NCBI GenBank assembly: GCA_026018925.1
Contig: JAKSZU010000005.1
Location: 87,623,386-87,687,385 of the forward strand
DNA: 64,000 bases
Direction of reading: 5' to 3'
DNA from: Tupaia tana
Lineage: Eukaryota; Chordata; Mammalia; Scandentia; Tupaiidae
Shown: piece after piece, positions 1-11,360 of the stretch
How the letters are laid out: every line of letters starts with the position of its first letter
Numbering within the stretch: the first letter of the stretch is position 1
Program-made: the position numbers and the translations under genes
Notes under the pieces: model-generated
Databases searched by the model: none
Told to the model about the DNA's origin: nothing
Seen by the model: only the letters and a program-made list of their open reading frames with translations

Positions 1-699
1 TGCTGGCAAGTATTTGAAAATGACAGTTACCTGCTGAGAAGAGCCTGAAGACACCTTTACATTTCTCCACCTCCAACTGCTATAGCTCCTGAAATGTGGC
101 TTATAAAGGGCAAAGAAACTTAGACTGTTTTATGAGCAGTGGGATGAATTTTAATAGCATCATTAGGCCATGGTGTGTGACTTATTGTCACTCTAAAATG
201 TGCATTATAAAAAAAATCAAAAGCTAATAAAAGTGTTAGTTAGATGATAACTTCATCTATGGAAGGTCAGATGTAAGAGTATAGCAAATTGACTGGCTAA
301 TTGTTCTCATTAAGCATACAGGTTATCTTAAATTTGTATTATTAATATGACCTTCAGGGAAAATGTACTGAGCATCTGAACAGCAACCCATTCTTCTTCT
401 TTTTTTTTTTTTTTATTGTTGTTGTTTCAGTTCTTTACATGATTTTGTGAAGAAATCAGGAAGAAAATGAGTTGGACACTTTATCCCAATATTCTGTGTG
501 ATAAAATAAATACTAGGATTATTATATTTTAAATGTGACAATGTAATGTTTACCTAAGGATTTACATAAAACAATAGCAAGAATAGGATTGTGGAAGTAA
601 AAATGAGCAGAAAAATATTGTCAATATCAATGAAAACTAACACCAAGGAGTTGTTATTTCTATTTCTATTTTAAAATTATTGCCATGGAATGTGTGGAT
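1..699. other. unassigned AT-rich sequence
   Basis: No gene or recognisable repeat. A T-run with TTCTT/TTGTTG flanks sits near 391-425. Open frames are short and uncoded in appearance. Confidence 0.5.
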
Positions 700-899
700 T
701 CACAAGAGAGAAAAAAAGCACCCTCCCCCCCCCCCCCCCCGCCCCATGGTGTATGGTCACATTACAATTCCTTTTTTCTCCATTTCATCAGGACTTTGGG
801 ATTCTACACACATGTGCCAGCCATGATTTTCAAGCTGCTAGGGCCAGGTCTTGAATCATGGTAGGCCATGTGGGATCTGGCTCCCTTGGTGCCTGCCCT
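700..899 (-). mobile_element. SINE-A, old diverged copy
   Basis: Reads on the minus strand as a degraded SINE-A: a short GA-rich tract, the body hairpin site expanded to a long C-run (near 723-740), the TTTCTCCATTT and GGACTTTGGG body motifs, then a B-box relic and a decayed head at 850-895. The 3' tail is missing. CpGs are nearly all lost, so it is one of the older copies. Confidence 0.7.
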
Positions 900-1781
900 G
901 AAGATTGATATGTGTTATTGTAAGAAAAGTATCATATGAACAAGGCTGCAAAAATTACTGTATATGTTTAATAGAGCCAAAGTCCTGGCCTTTGATGTAG
1001 AGTGCTAATGAGATGTGAATCTCTTAGCACTGTGACTCAGTGAAGTTGTTTGGAATATGTGACAGAGCTGCCAGATGTAAAACACGTCCATGTGAATGAC
1101 AGACATCAGATCTAAGTTACATCATTCATTCTGAAGGAGAAGGTGCTCTCTTTTTCTCAGTGGTGTGGAGATGGCCGGACCCAGTTCTGACACTAAAATA
1201 TTCCTGTGGAGTTCATCTCCTATTTCACAGCCCAGAGGAGAATTATTAGTTGCTTTGGTGGACAATGCCTGTCACTGTTATCAGAGGAAAAGTGAGAAAT
1301 AAATTAGGAGGTTGTGTGTTTTACCTCAGGGCTTCTATTAAGAACTTTATATAATATAGACATAGTCAGCTTAAATCTCTGGTTCTATTTCTACAATTGC
1401 AAAATAAAGTGGTAAAAAAATCTGAAATCCATTGAATAATTATAATGTTCAACGGTATTGAATTCTATCAAATTACTTAACATAATTTTAAGACAGCATT
1501 GTGAGTTAACTCATGCTTTATTTTAAATGGGAGTGAAAACGTAGGTTAAGAATAGTTAAATAATTTGTTTGAATACTTGAAGTCTAATTCCTAAGATGAG
1601 TCTTTATTAGAAAGAATAGTCTAGATGAATTACAGAATCATTTCTAATTCAAAATTCCAGAATGTTAGTATTTCTAACTATGCTCAATTTTAAAACTGAA
1701 AATTTAAAATTAGAAAAACTAGAATTTCAACTAAGCAAAGAAAAAAATTACAATAAAACAGGAAAATTAAAGATTATCTTT
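900..1781. other. unassigned sequence
   Basis: Single-copy-looking AT-rich DNA. No exon-like frame and no repeat I recognise. Confidence 0.4.
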
Positions 1782-1964
1782 GGGGCTGGCAGGTGGCATG
1801 GTGGTTAAGTGTGCTGGACTCTCACATGGCTGACCATGGTTTGAGTCCTGGACTTGGAGACTTGCTTTCTCACTTTCTCTCTCTCACTCTTGCTCTGTCC
1901 CTCTCTGATAAAATTAAAACAAGTAAATCAATAAAGCTAAATAATTCTTGAAAAAAAAAGATAA
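1782..1964 (+). mobile_element. SINE-B, full length
   Basis: Starts GGGGCTGGCAGGTGGCATGG, with an A-box-like GTGGCATGGTGG and B-box-like GGTTTGAGTCC. The anticodon-loop position reads CTCACAT. It then jumps to GCTTTCTCACTTTCTCTCTC and an A-rich tail containing AATAAA and ATTCTTG. Flanked by a TSD, AAAGATTATC, at 1769-1778 and 1965-1974, so this is a complete retrotransposition product. Confidence 0.85.
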
Positions 1965-2759
1965 AAAGATTATCCTTAAAGGAGTAAGAACAAAACAGCT
2001 CTCTTCTCTATGGTAAGCATTAATATCTGTAGGAAATAAGATTAAACAAGTATGGAAAGAAAATTATTGTCATACTACATTCTATGTAAAATTTCCTTTG
2101 AGAATGCCACAATGCCACACCTCTTTGTGTCATTAATGCTTTGCTTCCCTGTGGGGGGGAAAAAATAAAAAACAAAAGGAAAACAAAATTAAATAAAGAA
2201 AGAAATATGAAACATAAAAAAAATTTCCTTTGAGAAAATAAAATAATATATTTTTTGATAAAAATTTGGCAAAACAAAGAAAAGCAGAAACCACTTTGCA
2301 AGTAGGTATTTTAACACACTTTTTATTAACTGAAAATTAAAGCAACCTGAAAAAATATTAGTAATGTCTTTGAAAATTTGAACAATGTGATTTTAAACTG
2401 TACAATACACACACACAAATGTGCATGAATGTATGTACCTACATAATATATATGCATGCACAATATGTGTATATACACACAAGCAAATTTATACCTAAAA
2501 CTTTAGAAAACATTCTATTTAGGACACTAGCATCACTTATAAGCAATACTAAATACTATACCATAAAATTGTCACAGAGATCTCAGGCAATTTATATCAT
2601 TTAAGTTATTCTGATCAATGTTAAATAAGATAAGAGTGAATCAATTTTTAAATCACTGGACATATACTACTTGAAGAATTCGGACAAAAATGATACCATT
2701 ATTACAATAGGCTTATAAACATAAACCTCAGCTCCAAATATTTTTCTTCGGTGCCATCT
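1965..2759. other. unassigned AT-rich sequence with short CA runs
   Basis: Contains short (CA)n tracts near 2406-2418 and 2473-2481 and an A/T-rich patch at 2155-2240. The frames at 2020-2301 and 2419-2604 show no domain or codon bias and I reject them as genes. Confidence 0.4.
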
Positions 2760-2794
2760 TGTGTGTGTGTGCGTGTATGTGTGTGTGTATGTGT
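2760..2794. repeat. (TG)n microsatellite, interrupted
   Basis: Alternating TG with single-base interruptions (GCG, TAT). Confidence 0.85.
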
Positions 2795-2810
2795 TATAAA
2801 CACTTGATAA

Positions 2811-3190
2811 TGAGATCAACTTTTTAAATAAATCTTAAGTGTACAACACGATCGTTATATTTTGTGTAACTATAACTTCAAGCCAATTGAACAGCTTCAT
2901 ATTCCAAATTTACTTCTATGAATTTTACTATTTTGCACACCTCATATAATGGGAATCATGCAGTACATCTTCGATTGACAGTGAACGTAACAAAATGCAA
3001 AATGTCTTCTAGATGGTTTTGTAGATGGTAGAAATTTCTTCTTTTCTAAAACTGAATAACATTATAGAGTGTATATATACCTACATTTTCATTATTCATT
3101 CTTTCATTGATGAAAATTTAGGAAGTTCTCACATCTTGGCTCTTTGGAATAATGCTGTAATGAACATAAGAGCATAGGTATCCCTAAGGC
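2811..3190 (-). mobile_element. L1 3' end (ORF2 C-terminus and 3'UTR), antisense
   Basis: On the minus strand this matches the end of mammalian L1: a segment like TTCATTACAGCATTATTCC, the region equivalent to the usual 'GGAATATTATTCAG' stretch (here near 3050-3070), then the 3'UTR block ending in GTACACTTAAGATTTATT. It is the sense 3' piece of a minus-strand L1. Its 5' neighbour in L1 order lies next door at 3195-3980 in the opposite orientation, which is the form of a twin-primed 5' inversion. Diverged, with no intact frame. Confidence 0.7.
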
Positions 3191-3194
3191 AGCC

Positions 3195-3980
3195 CAAGAA
3201 ACAGGAGAAAATATTTGTGAACCATATATCAGATAAAGGGTTAATTTTTAAATATGTAAGAAAGTTCTATAACTCAATGGCAAAAAAAAAAAAGGATTAA
3301 AAATGTGCAAAAGGCCAAGGGAGACATAGAAGGGTATATAAATATATGTAATCTTTATAAAGATATAAAGATGTATTTAAAAATTGGTCAACATTACTAA
3401 TCATCAGGGAAATATAAATTATAACTACAGTGCAACATCCCCTAATCGTGTAGGAAAAGAAAAAAAAAAAAGCATGTCTTAGGAGAACCCTTACACCAAA
3501 ACAAACAGAAGATAAGCTATTGTTATTGAGGATATGGAGATATTGGATCCTGTGTACATTGTCAGTTTGAATGCAGAATGTACTACATAGTGGATGCAAT
3601 CTCATCCACTATGGAGAAAAGAATAAAAGTTATTCAAAAACTTTACAAATAAAACTACAACAAGGCTGACTCCATGACCCTGTGCATACAGTGCCTGGGT
3701 CTTATATGGCCAACAGCGTGTTTCAAATTCTGAACCAGTGACTTAAAAAAATAAGCCAGGTGTCCAAAATTTCAAAAGAAAGTGTGGAGGACAAGGGATT
3801 ACAACATGATCATTCCCCTTGGGGAGTGCTTGCTTGCTTTCTCTCTCTCACTAGCAAGCACACATGCATTCTGGTAAATTAAAAAAAAAAAAAAAAAAAA
3901 AATAGAACTACCACATGAACCAGCAATCCCTAGGAATATTTCCTAAAGAAATGAAATTTATTCACTCTCTTTTAAGTTTT
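3195..3980 (+). mobile_element. L1 ORF2 3' segment, inverted partner of 2811-3190
   Basis: Plus-strand L1 ORF2 sequence: GAAAATATTTGTGAACCATA near 3209, then AACATTACTAATCATCAGGG near 3391, and after a nested SINE the block ATAGAACTACCACATGAACC. In L1 order it ends just where 2811-3190 begins. Interrupted by an old SINE-A at 3659-3899. Many stops and frameshifts. Confidence 0.7.
3659..3899 (+). mobile_element. SINE-A, old copy nested in L1
   Basis: Decayed head, then the body (AAGGGATTACAACATGATCA), the TCTCTCTCAC tract, GCAAGCACACATGCA and a long A-tail. The L1 resumes directly afterwards. Imperfect TSD AAATA(A/G)AACTAC at 3647-3658 and 3900-3911. Confidence 0.8.
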
Positions 3981-3996
3981 AATAACTTCCCAACAA

Positions 3997-4177
3997 GGGC
4001 AGCAGGTGGTTAAGGTGCTAGACTCCCATATGACCAACCACATTGAGTCCTGGACCCGGTGGCTTGCTTTTTTACTGTCCCTTTCTCTCTCTTTCTCTGA
4101 TGAGTGCCTGTGCCCTATAGCAAATTTAAAAAATAATAAAATAAAATGAAGCTTAGATAAATATTTAAAATAATAAT
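3997..4177 (+). mobile_element. SINE with SINE-B body and SINE-A 3' end
   Basis: The head and the GCTTGCTTTTTTACTG body are SINE-B-like, but the copy ends GTGCCTGTGCCCTATAGCAA as in SINE-A, followed by A/AATA-rich tail. TSD AATAA(C/T)TTCCCAACAA at 3981-3996 and 4178-4193. It looks like an evolutionary or recombinant intermediate between the two body types. Confidence 0.75.
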
Positions 4178-4193
4178 AATAATTTCCCAACAA

Positions 4194-5032
4194 CTGAATT
4201 AGGAGGGAAAATAATGGAAAAATAAGGTAAAATCATGCTAAGAGACAAAGAAAAAGAAAATGCTCTATACATTAGCAAGAAATATGATCATGTATTTAGA
4301 AAATTAATGTCTATAGAAACAAAAGATTACAATTAATAAGTGACTTTGGCAATACTGCTAGTTATAGAGATTAAATTATTTACATGTACTAATAACAAAC
4401 AGGAAATTTAAATTTTAATGCATTGTTCTTTTCTACAATAACAACAATAAACTAGAAAACAAATATGTAATTAAATGTGTGTAAGAAAACTACACAGAAA
4501 TATTTTAGGTATTTGTAAGAAATGAGACACGTAAATAATGGAGTTGTATACCACTTTTCTTGATTGAGTTGTATACCACTTTTCTTGATTGAGGACTATA
4601 GTGTTATAAATACATCAATTCTACTAAATAAAAAGCTATTTCCTCAGGATCCTAACAAAAAATTGCAGCATGTTATTTCTGAAAGCAAACAAGCTGAATC
4701 ACAAATTTGTGTGAAAATGCAATGAGCCAAGAATAACCAATATAATCTTGAAAAAAAATAATTTGATACTTCTTCATCTACAGGGATATTTTATAAAATA
4801 TAAAACCCTCAAATTTAATGGATGCCATATTTACACAATAATATTTACTTCAAAGTCATGGGAAAATATTAGCTTTTTAACAGCAGCTGCTGAGAACATT
4901 GAATATCTACATGAAAATATAAATTTTGGTTCTTGCCTCACATACATACAAAATCTCAGTGTGAAATTCAGATCTAAATGTAAAACACCTAACAGAAGTG
5001 TTGCTAGATAATAATATACAAAAATAATTCAT
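4194..5032. other. unassigned AT-rich sequence
   Basis: No gene. It holds a perfect 25-bp tandem duplication at 4541-4590. The open frame at 4748-5011 is AT-driven and matches nothing I know. Confidence 0.4.
4541..4590. repeat. perfect 25-bp tandem duplication
   Basis: The unit beginning GAGTTGTATACCACTTTTCT occurs twice head to tail without a mismatch (4541-4565, 4566-4590). Confidence 0.9.
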
Positions 5033-5043
5033 GAAAGTATGAA

Positions 5044-5145
5044 ATGGGGGTTGGGGGGGCAGCACGTGACGTAGTGGTTAAGGCGCTGGAGACTTCCACA
5101 TGGCTAAACATGGTTCTAGTCCCAGACCTGTTGGCTTGCTTTCTC

Positions 5146-5228
<83 letters not shown>

Positions 5229-5299
5229 TTCTGCTTCTCTCTGGTCAAATTAAAATAAATGAATAAATAAATAAAATAAAATAAAATCATTCTTAAAAA
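5044..5299 (+). mobile_element. SINE-B with expanded CT tract
   Basis: Head with GTGACGTAGTGGTTAAGGCG, GCTTGCTTTCTCCC, a (CT)n tract grown to about 75 bp (5152-5228), then GGTCAAATTAAAATAAATGA, repeated AATAAA and the terminator-like ATTCTTAAAA. Perfect 11-bp TSD GAAAGTATGAA at 5033-5043 and 5300-5310. Confidence 0.88.
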
Positions 5300-5310
5300 G
5301 AAAGTATGAA

Positions 5311-6786
5311 GTGAGAGTGTATTTATTAATATGAACACATTGATAAAATATATTAGGCAATTGAAAATGAATGCCATCTCTATAAAATTACAAGAGACAT
5401 TCTTGACAGATATAGAAAAGACAATCATAGAATTTGTCTGGAACCATAACAGACCCCATTTTGCAAAAACCTTCCTGTGCAAGAAGACTGAAGTAGGCAT
5501 CATCTCACTTCCAGACCCCAAAATATATTACAAAGCTGTGATAAATAAAACAGCATGGTATTGGCACAAAAAATAGACATGAGGACCAATAGAACAGAGT
5601 AGAGACTCCAGAAATAAACCCCAAAACATACAGCCAACAGATCTTTGACAAAAGGTACCAGCTGATCCAGTGGGAAAAGGAAAATCTCTTTAGCAAATGG
5701 TGCTTGAAAAGCTAGATATTCACCAGCAGAAAGATGAATCTGAATCCCTATCTGTCACTATTAACAACAATCAACTCAAAGTAGATCAAAGATCTAAACC
5801 TAAGACTGAAAATTATAAAACTACTAGTGGAAAACACTGGGGAAACTCTAAGAGACATTGGGGTAGGCAAAGACTTCTTAAGCAAGACCTCCAAAGTATA
5901 GGCAATAATCCCCCAAATAGACAGGTGGGATTACATCAGATTAAGGAGTTTCTGCCCAGCAAGGGACACTGTAATTTGTGTGAATCAACACCATCAGAAT
6001 GGGAAAGAATTTTTGTTAACTCTGCCTCAGAAAAGGACTGATAACCAGAATACACTGAGAACTCAATCAGATCACCCAGAATAAAATGAGTAACCCAATT
6101 AAAAGATGGGAAAATGAGCTGAATAAACAACTCTCTTAAGGAAGACATAGGAATAACCAAAAAGCATATGAAAAAATGCTCAATATCCCTCATTGTAAGG
6201 GAGATGCAGATCAAAACCACAATGAGATACCACCTAACCCCAGTCAGACTGGCAAAGATTAAAAAAAGAAAAACAAATAATGGTAAGTACTGAGGGGATG
6301 TGGTGAAAGGGGAACACTCCTACACTATTAGAGGGAATGTAAATTGGTTCAGCCAATGGGGAGAATGATATGGAGGTTCTTCAAAGACCTTCAAATAGAA
6401 CTACCATATAATCCAGCAATTCCACTCCCGCATAGCTACCCAAAGGACAGAAGAGCACTCAGTAGGAAAAGTACTGACACAACAATTTTCATTGCAGCAC
6501 TATTTATGATTACTAAGATATGGAACCAATCCATGTCCACAGACAGATGAATGGAGTGAAAAATTGTGGCAAATATACTCCATGGAATACTATTCAGCCA
6601 TAAAAAAAAAAAAAAAAGGCCCTGGAATTTGATAGAAAGTGGACGAATATGGAAGAGTTGTTGCTGAATGAAGCAAGTCAGGCTATGAAAGAGATAAATT
6701 GTATGTCTCCACTTAACATGTACTGACTGTCTGCACTCTATGGTAGAGACTGAAAGACTGGAGAACATAAAAATATTAAAAATTGT
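5311..6786 (+). pseudogene. L1 ORF2 C-terminal part and 3'UTR start, 5' truncated
   Basis: Encodes the L1 ORF2p C-terminal region. The frame at 5331-5576 reads ...FVWNHNRPHFAKT... and PDPKIYYKAV, then stops at TAG near 5574; matching pieces continue in other frames to about 6545 (NPAIPLPHS, FIAALFMITKIWNQ). ORF2p is the endonuclease and reverse transcriptase of L1; only the segment after the RT domain remains here. 3'UTR sequence follows from about 6550 and resumes after the SINE at 6787-7060. Pseudogenised by stops and frameshifts. Confidence 0.88.
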
Positions 6787-7060
6787 GGGGACCAGTGGTT
6801 AGCGTGATGGCTATGTCGCTGGACTCCCACGTAGTCGACCATGGTTCGAGTCCCGGACCCGGTAGCTTAAAACTCATGCTGGGCTCATGTGCGTGCGTGC
6901 CCAAGATCCCGAGAGGAGAATGGAGGAGAAGGGATTGCGGCGTGGCCATCCCCCCTGGGGGGTGATTTCTCGCTTTCTGTCTCTCTGTCTCTCTCTGTCT
7001 GTCTGGGGAGCGCACACGCCCTATAGCACAAACCTCTCCAAAAAAAAAATAATAATTAAA
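6787..7060 (+). mobile_element. SINE-A, young copy nested in L1 3'UTR
   Basis: Head GGGGACCAGTGGTTAGCGTG with intact A box and B box (GGTTCGAGTCC) and CCCACGT at the anticodon-loop position. The body keeps CCCAAGATCCCGAGAGGAG and CCCCCCTGGGGGG. TSD AAAAATTGT at 6778-6786 and 7061-7069. Confidence 0.92.
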
Positions 7061-7330
7061 AAAAATTGTAATGGACACTAGAGACAAAGTGGAAAGAGAG
7101 TGTGGGAGGGAAAGAGCATAGGAAATTTGGGGGGAAAATGGAGAAACAAGACACTTTTGGGACACAGATAAGATTTATCATCTGTTGACAAGGATGTGTA
7201 TGGTGGTCTCAACTGGGCTAGACTGAGGGGTAGACCATGCTGTTGGTAAAGTCTCTTCACAATCTAAATGATGTATAGTGATTTAGTGTATGAATAATAA
7301 TAATTAATAAATAAATAGTAAATAAAATTT
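7061..7330 (+). mobile_element. L1 3'UTR continuation
   Basis: Continues the element at 5311-6786 after the nested SINE. The GGGGTAGACCATGCTGTTGG region is followed by AT-rich, TAATAAATAAATAG-type sequence at the 3' end near 7300-7330. Confidence 0.7.
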
Positions 7331-8560
7331 TAAAAATGAAGTCATTGACTTTGAAAGGCAATTATTAAGATTGGCAAATTGCAAGCCAGAAAGTGGAAGA
7401 AGGTATTCGCAACACATAATGACATATGTTGTCTATGATATATTTAAATATTGTACAAATCAATAAAGAAACAAAACTATTGTTCTGATAAATTGATAAA
7501 GAGTCAGCTAGTGGAATAGTGGTTAAGACAGCTGGATCCCACAGGGCCAACTGCCCAGTGTAAGTCTTGGATTCTACCACAAGAAAAACACTGTGCGTGC
7601 CCAAAATCCAGATAGAATAAATGGAAGAGAAGGGATTGCAGTGTGAGCATCCTTCATGAGGTATAGGAGTGGTTTCTCATTCTCCTTCTCTCTCCCTCTG
7701 TCTCTCTTTGGTAAGTGCATGCACTCTCTAGCACATTTTTTTCCTTAAAAATGGGTAAAAGTTTTCAATATGCAATTCATATAAAAGAGAATCCAAATAA
7801 TACATAAAAATATATTTGAAAAGAAATCCTGAATTGATTAGAGAATTTCAAATTCAAACCAAATTAAAATGGCTAGAGTTGATTGTCCATCTTAAGATGA
7901 GAGTAGAAGGTGGAGCTGCTGAAACTCTCACACAAATGCCATTGCCTATTAAATTAGAATTTACTATAATTTGTAACCTCATAATTCTATATGTGCCAAG
8001 GGACAACTGCAGGGATATTTGTGGCAGTATTATTTGTGCTATATACAAAATTGCACACACAGCAATTCACTCAAGATGGAATGTAAATCTAAGTATAATA
8101 ACACAACAAAAGAACAATTAAAAGCCATAAAGGGCAAAAGATTTTTCAGGATGAAACTGAAATAACCATCAGAAGTAGAATGCATTGATAAATAACATAT
8201 TCATACTATGGGATATCATAGTTCAATTAAATGTAATATACTATAGCTACATGAAATCATGTGACTTAATCTTATAAGCAATATCAGGCATAAGTCAAAT
8301 AGCAAGAAAATCATACTCTACAATTCTTACAGTGCAAATTCAGGCAGTTCTGAGTTACAGTGTTAGAAGGCACTGTAGTAATTACTTTGGGGAAATAGGG
8401 AGTGTATAGTGATAGAAGGTGAAAGAAGACATCTGGGCTCCCAGAAGTGTACTGTTTCTTTCTTGAGTGGTGATTAAATACATGTTTTCTATTTGATAAT
8501 TTAATAAAGTGAATATAGAATATCCATATTTGTACATAGATCAGAATTGGCAATTTAAAA
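7331..8560 (+). mobile_element. older L1 ORF2 3' end and 3'UTR
   Basis: A second, more diverged L1 directly downstream. Its pieces follow ORF2-end order: GCAAGCCAGAAAGTGGAAGA near 7380, GGAGCTGCTGAAACTCTCAC near 7912, and CATACTATGGGATATCATAG near 8202. The 3'UTR then ends near 8560. All frames are broken. Interrupted by a SINE-A at 7501-7750. Confidence 0.6.
7501..7750 (+). mobile_element. SINE-A, old copy nested in L1
   Basis: Head AGTCAGCTAGTGGAATAGTG, body GGAAGAGAAGGGATTGCAGT, tract CTCTCTCCCTCTGTCTCT and 3' end GCATGCACTCTCTAGCACA. CpG-depleted. L1 sequence lies on both sides. Confidence 0.75.
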
Positions 8561-10472
8561 AATTAAAGTCAATGCGAAGCTATGAAAATAGGAGCTAAAT
8601 AAAATAATGGCAGTTATCTAGTAAGTTTAGGAAATGCAGCTCATCAAATAACATTATTTAGTCCCCAGATTCTACATAAATTGCTTATCTCTACACCACC
8701 TGATTTGTCTAGAGTAATTTTGGCAAATGCCAATTGCTCAAGGATCCCCTCAGGCAATGATCTATTCAAGCCTTAATTAAAAGAAGACTTCTTATTTACT
8801 TCATAAATCTAGGTTCTTTCGATTGTGAATACCTAAAATTTAGGTCAAAAAATGTATCTTCTCATTAAGTATGCATTTTTTTCTATAATTACTCTATTTG
8901 AAGGGGAGGGCTTATAATTTATTTATTTTACTATATCTTGAAGCCAGCTTAAGTATAGGTATCTATAATTGCATGTCACAGAAACATTGCTTTAAAAAAA
9001 AGGCATACCATCTTTCTATAAAGCTAAGAAAATGTTAAGTATGACATTCTCTGACCCAAATTCTTATACTTAGTTATACTACATTCTCACACAGAAATAT
9101 TCGTAGTTTTGTCAGTCATTATTTTCTAACTTTACTGATTTAATCACTTCTCCAATTTCCTTTTCAAAATATTTTACTTCTTCATTACCCTTCCCTATCA
9201 TTCACCCATAACTTGATCTTTCCCATCACCCTCCCATTGACTGCTTAAATCTACCAGAATTTGAGCCCAGCCTACACATGCAACAGAAATAATCAATGTA
9301 TTAAAAACAATGAACAATTTGTAGTTATTAAGATATTTTACATTTCTAAAATTTTTTACACAGTGAACATTTCTTGCCTTTCTGAAACACTTCTTTTAGC
9401 TTTTTTATAGTAAATTCTCACATTTTTTCCTCCTGTTTTTGCTGAATGCTCTTTTCTGGAACATATTTCCTCTTCTTTTTCTGTTTGTGTTTCTTATAAA
9501 TCCCCCTTTGTTCTTCTATGGTTGCCAAGTCTCCATTAGCGATTTTTTTTTTTTTTTTTTTCAGTTTCATGAATCTAGTGTAACTATGTGCCGATGGCAT
9601 CCAGAGTCCTCTGAAACAGTAGTTTAGGTGCTGGTAGTTCATATGTGAGGTAATCTCAGGAAATAGTGGCAGGTGAGTGTGGAGGTGAGGTAAGGATAGG
9701 CAAAATACCAAAAAGGTGTGCACTATCAGAGGGAGAACACTGTGAGTATCTTAAAATAAATCCTGCTGACTGGCTGTTAGTGTCAGGTAGGAATATGTCA
9801 CTCAGTTGTTCCACCTCTGCAGCAAGACAGTTGAAATATTAATCCATTGACTCATAGAACACAGCTCCTAAGATTAATTCTCCAGTTCTTTCATTCTATG
9901 CACATGTAGGAAGGAAGAGCTATCAGGGAAATATTTGGGCAAAGGCACATAAGTTCTGGTTGCTGAAGGTCAAATAGGCATATATGGAAATGGGAAGGGT
10001 GTAGGGAGTGTGGGTGAGTCTGACTCAAGCTCTGCTACCGTCCATCATTGTGCCATTGAGATGCAATCACATACACCACAGAAATGTACACTGTACTATG
10101 CGCTGTTCTCTAAGGTGATGGGCATTCACAACTCTAAAACAAAATAAACACAAAAGCATATTTGGAGAGAACAGGCCACACTACTTGTTCACTGATGCAT
10201 TTAATCTTAAATCTGTAATCTGTATCCATCATCATCTTTCTCTAGCTCCCATTGGCAGATTCTGTATCCTCAGCAACAGCTGTGCTGGTGTAAATCACTT
10301 GCTCAGTGGGCAATCTAGAGCTTTACCGCTGACAGCTCTAAGCCGCAGATTATAATATTCTGTCAGTCTATCGTTGCCGAAAGTACACAAACATACACTC
10401 ATGGAATCCACTATTTCTAAGAAATACTACTTATATTGTGTAGCAGAAACACTTGTTCTTTTGTAATTATGA
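8561..10472. other. unassigned sequence
   Basis: About 1.9 kb without a recognisable repeat except a T-run at 9543-9562. The frames at 9418-9723 (minus) and 9439-9627 (plus) cross this T-run and give lysine or phenylalanine runs, so they are not genes. Confidence 0.4.
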
Positions 10473-10484
10473 AGGACATTTCTC

Positions 10485-10733
10485 AGAGCCAGCAGGTGGC
10501 ATGAAAATTAAGGCGCTGGACATCACATGGCCAATTGCACAGTTAGAGTCCAGACCCCATGGTATGAAAAACATGCCAGGCACGATGCATACATGGCCAA
10601 AAATTTCAAGAAGAGACTGTAAAAGAATGGATTGTGGTGTGGCCTTCCATCCTGGGGGATGATTTCTCATTCTTTCTCTCTGTGTCTTTCTCCAGCTAGC
10701 GCACATGCTCTGTAGGCAAAAATCAAACAAATG
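10485..10733 (+). mobile_element. SINE-A, old copy
   Basis: AGCCAGCAGGTGGCATG head, body AAAGAATGGATTGTGGTGTG and CATCCTGGGGGATGATTTCT, then CTCTGTGTCTTTCTCCAGC. TSD AGGACATTTCTC at 10473-10484 and 10734-10745 (12 bp, perfect) in spite of the diverged body. Confidence 0.85.
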
Positions 10734-10745
10734 AGGACATTTCTC

Positions 10746-11059
10746 TTCACTGGAAATTAGCTCCTTTCTTAACCCGTGTGTCTCCTATTACAAAAGCCCA
10801 CAATGAACATTAACAAGAATTGTTTTCATTTTAGCAGAAGATATACTACATTCTATAGTAAAAATGTTCTTTCCCATTCCTAGAAACCAGAATGTCTAGA
10901 CCACGAGAACCTAAAGTTACAGGGACAGTAAACAAGAATCCTGCAACTGAGTAGTGACTGTGAGTGATAGTGAGAGAATATACCCTTAATTTATTTTATG
11001 CTACAGAATATGTGCATGGGCACAAAAGAGAGTGTAAAAGAGAAAATTACCCCCAAAAG
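10746..11059. other. unassigned sequence
   Basis: Nothing recognisable between two SINE-A copies. Confidence 0.4.
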
Positions 11060-11069
11060 AGTCTGATCA

Positions 11070-11350
11070 CCGGGAATCAGCAGTTAGCGTAATGGCTATG
11101 TCGCTGGACTCCCACATAGTTGACCACGGTTCGCGTCCCGGACCCGGTGGCTTAAAACTCACGCCGGGTGTGTGTACATGCGTGCCCAAGATCCCGAGAA
11201 GAGAATGGAGAAGAAGGGATTGCGTCGTGACCATCCCCCCTGGGGGGTGATTTCTCGCTTTCTGCCTCTAATGTCTCTCTCTGTTTTTCAGGCAAGCACA
11301 CGCACCCTATAGCGAAAATCTCTCCAAAAAAAAAAAAAAAAAAAAAAAGT
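11070..11350 (+). mobile_element. SINE-A, young copy
   Basis: A box TTAGCGTAATGG, B-box variant GGTTCGCGTCC and most CpGs retained. The body keeps CCATCCCCCCTGGGGGGTGA; the tail is CTATAGCGAAAATCTCTCC plus about 25 A. TSD AGTCTGATCA at 11060-11069 and 11351-11360. Confidence 0.92.
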
Positions 11351-11360
11351 AGTCTGATCA

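Noticed and set aside
5044-5253. ORF with long Ser-Leu repeats
   Set aside because: Translation of the (CT)n tract of a SINE-B.
6783-6965. Recurring ORF family with MAMSLDSHVVD and GEWRRRDCG motifs, seen in many places on both strands
   Set aside because: Each instance lies within a SINE-A copy; the peptide is the tRNA-like head and GC-rich body translated in one frame. Stops differ between copies and there is no selection-like pattern, so it is not a protein family.
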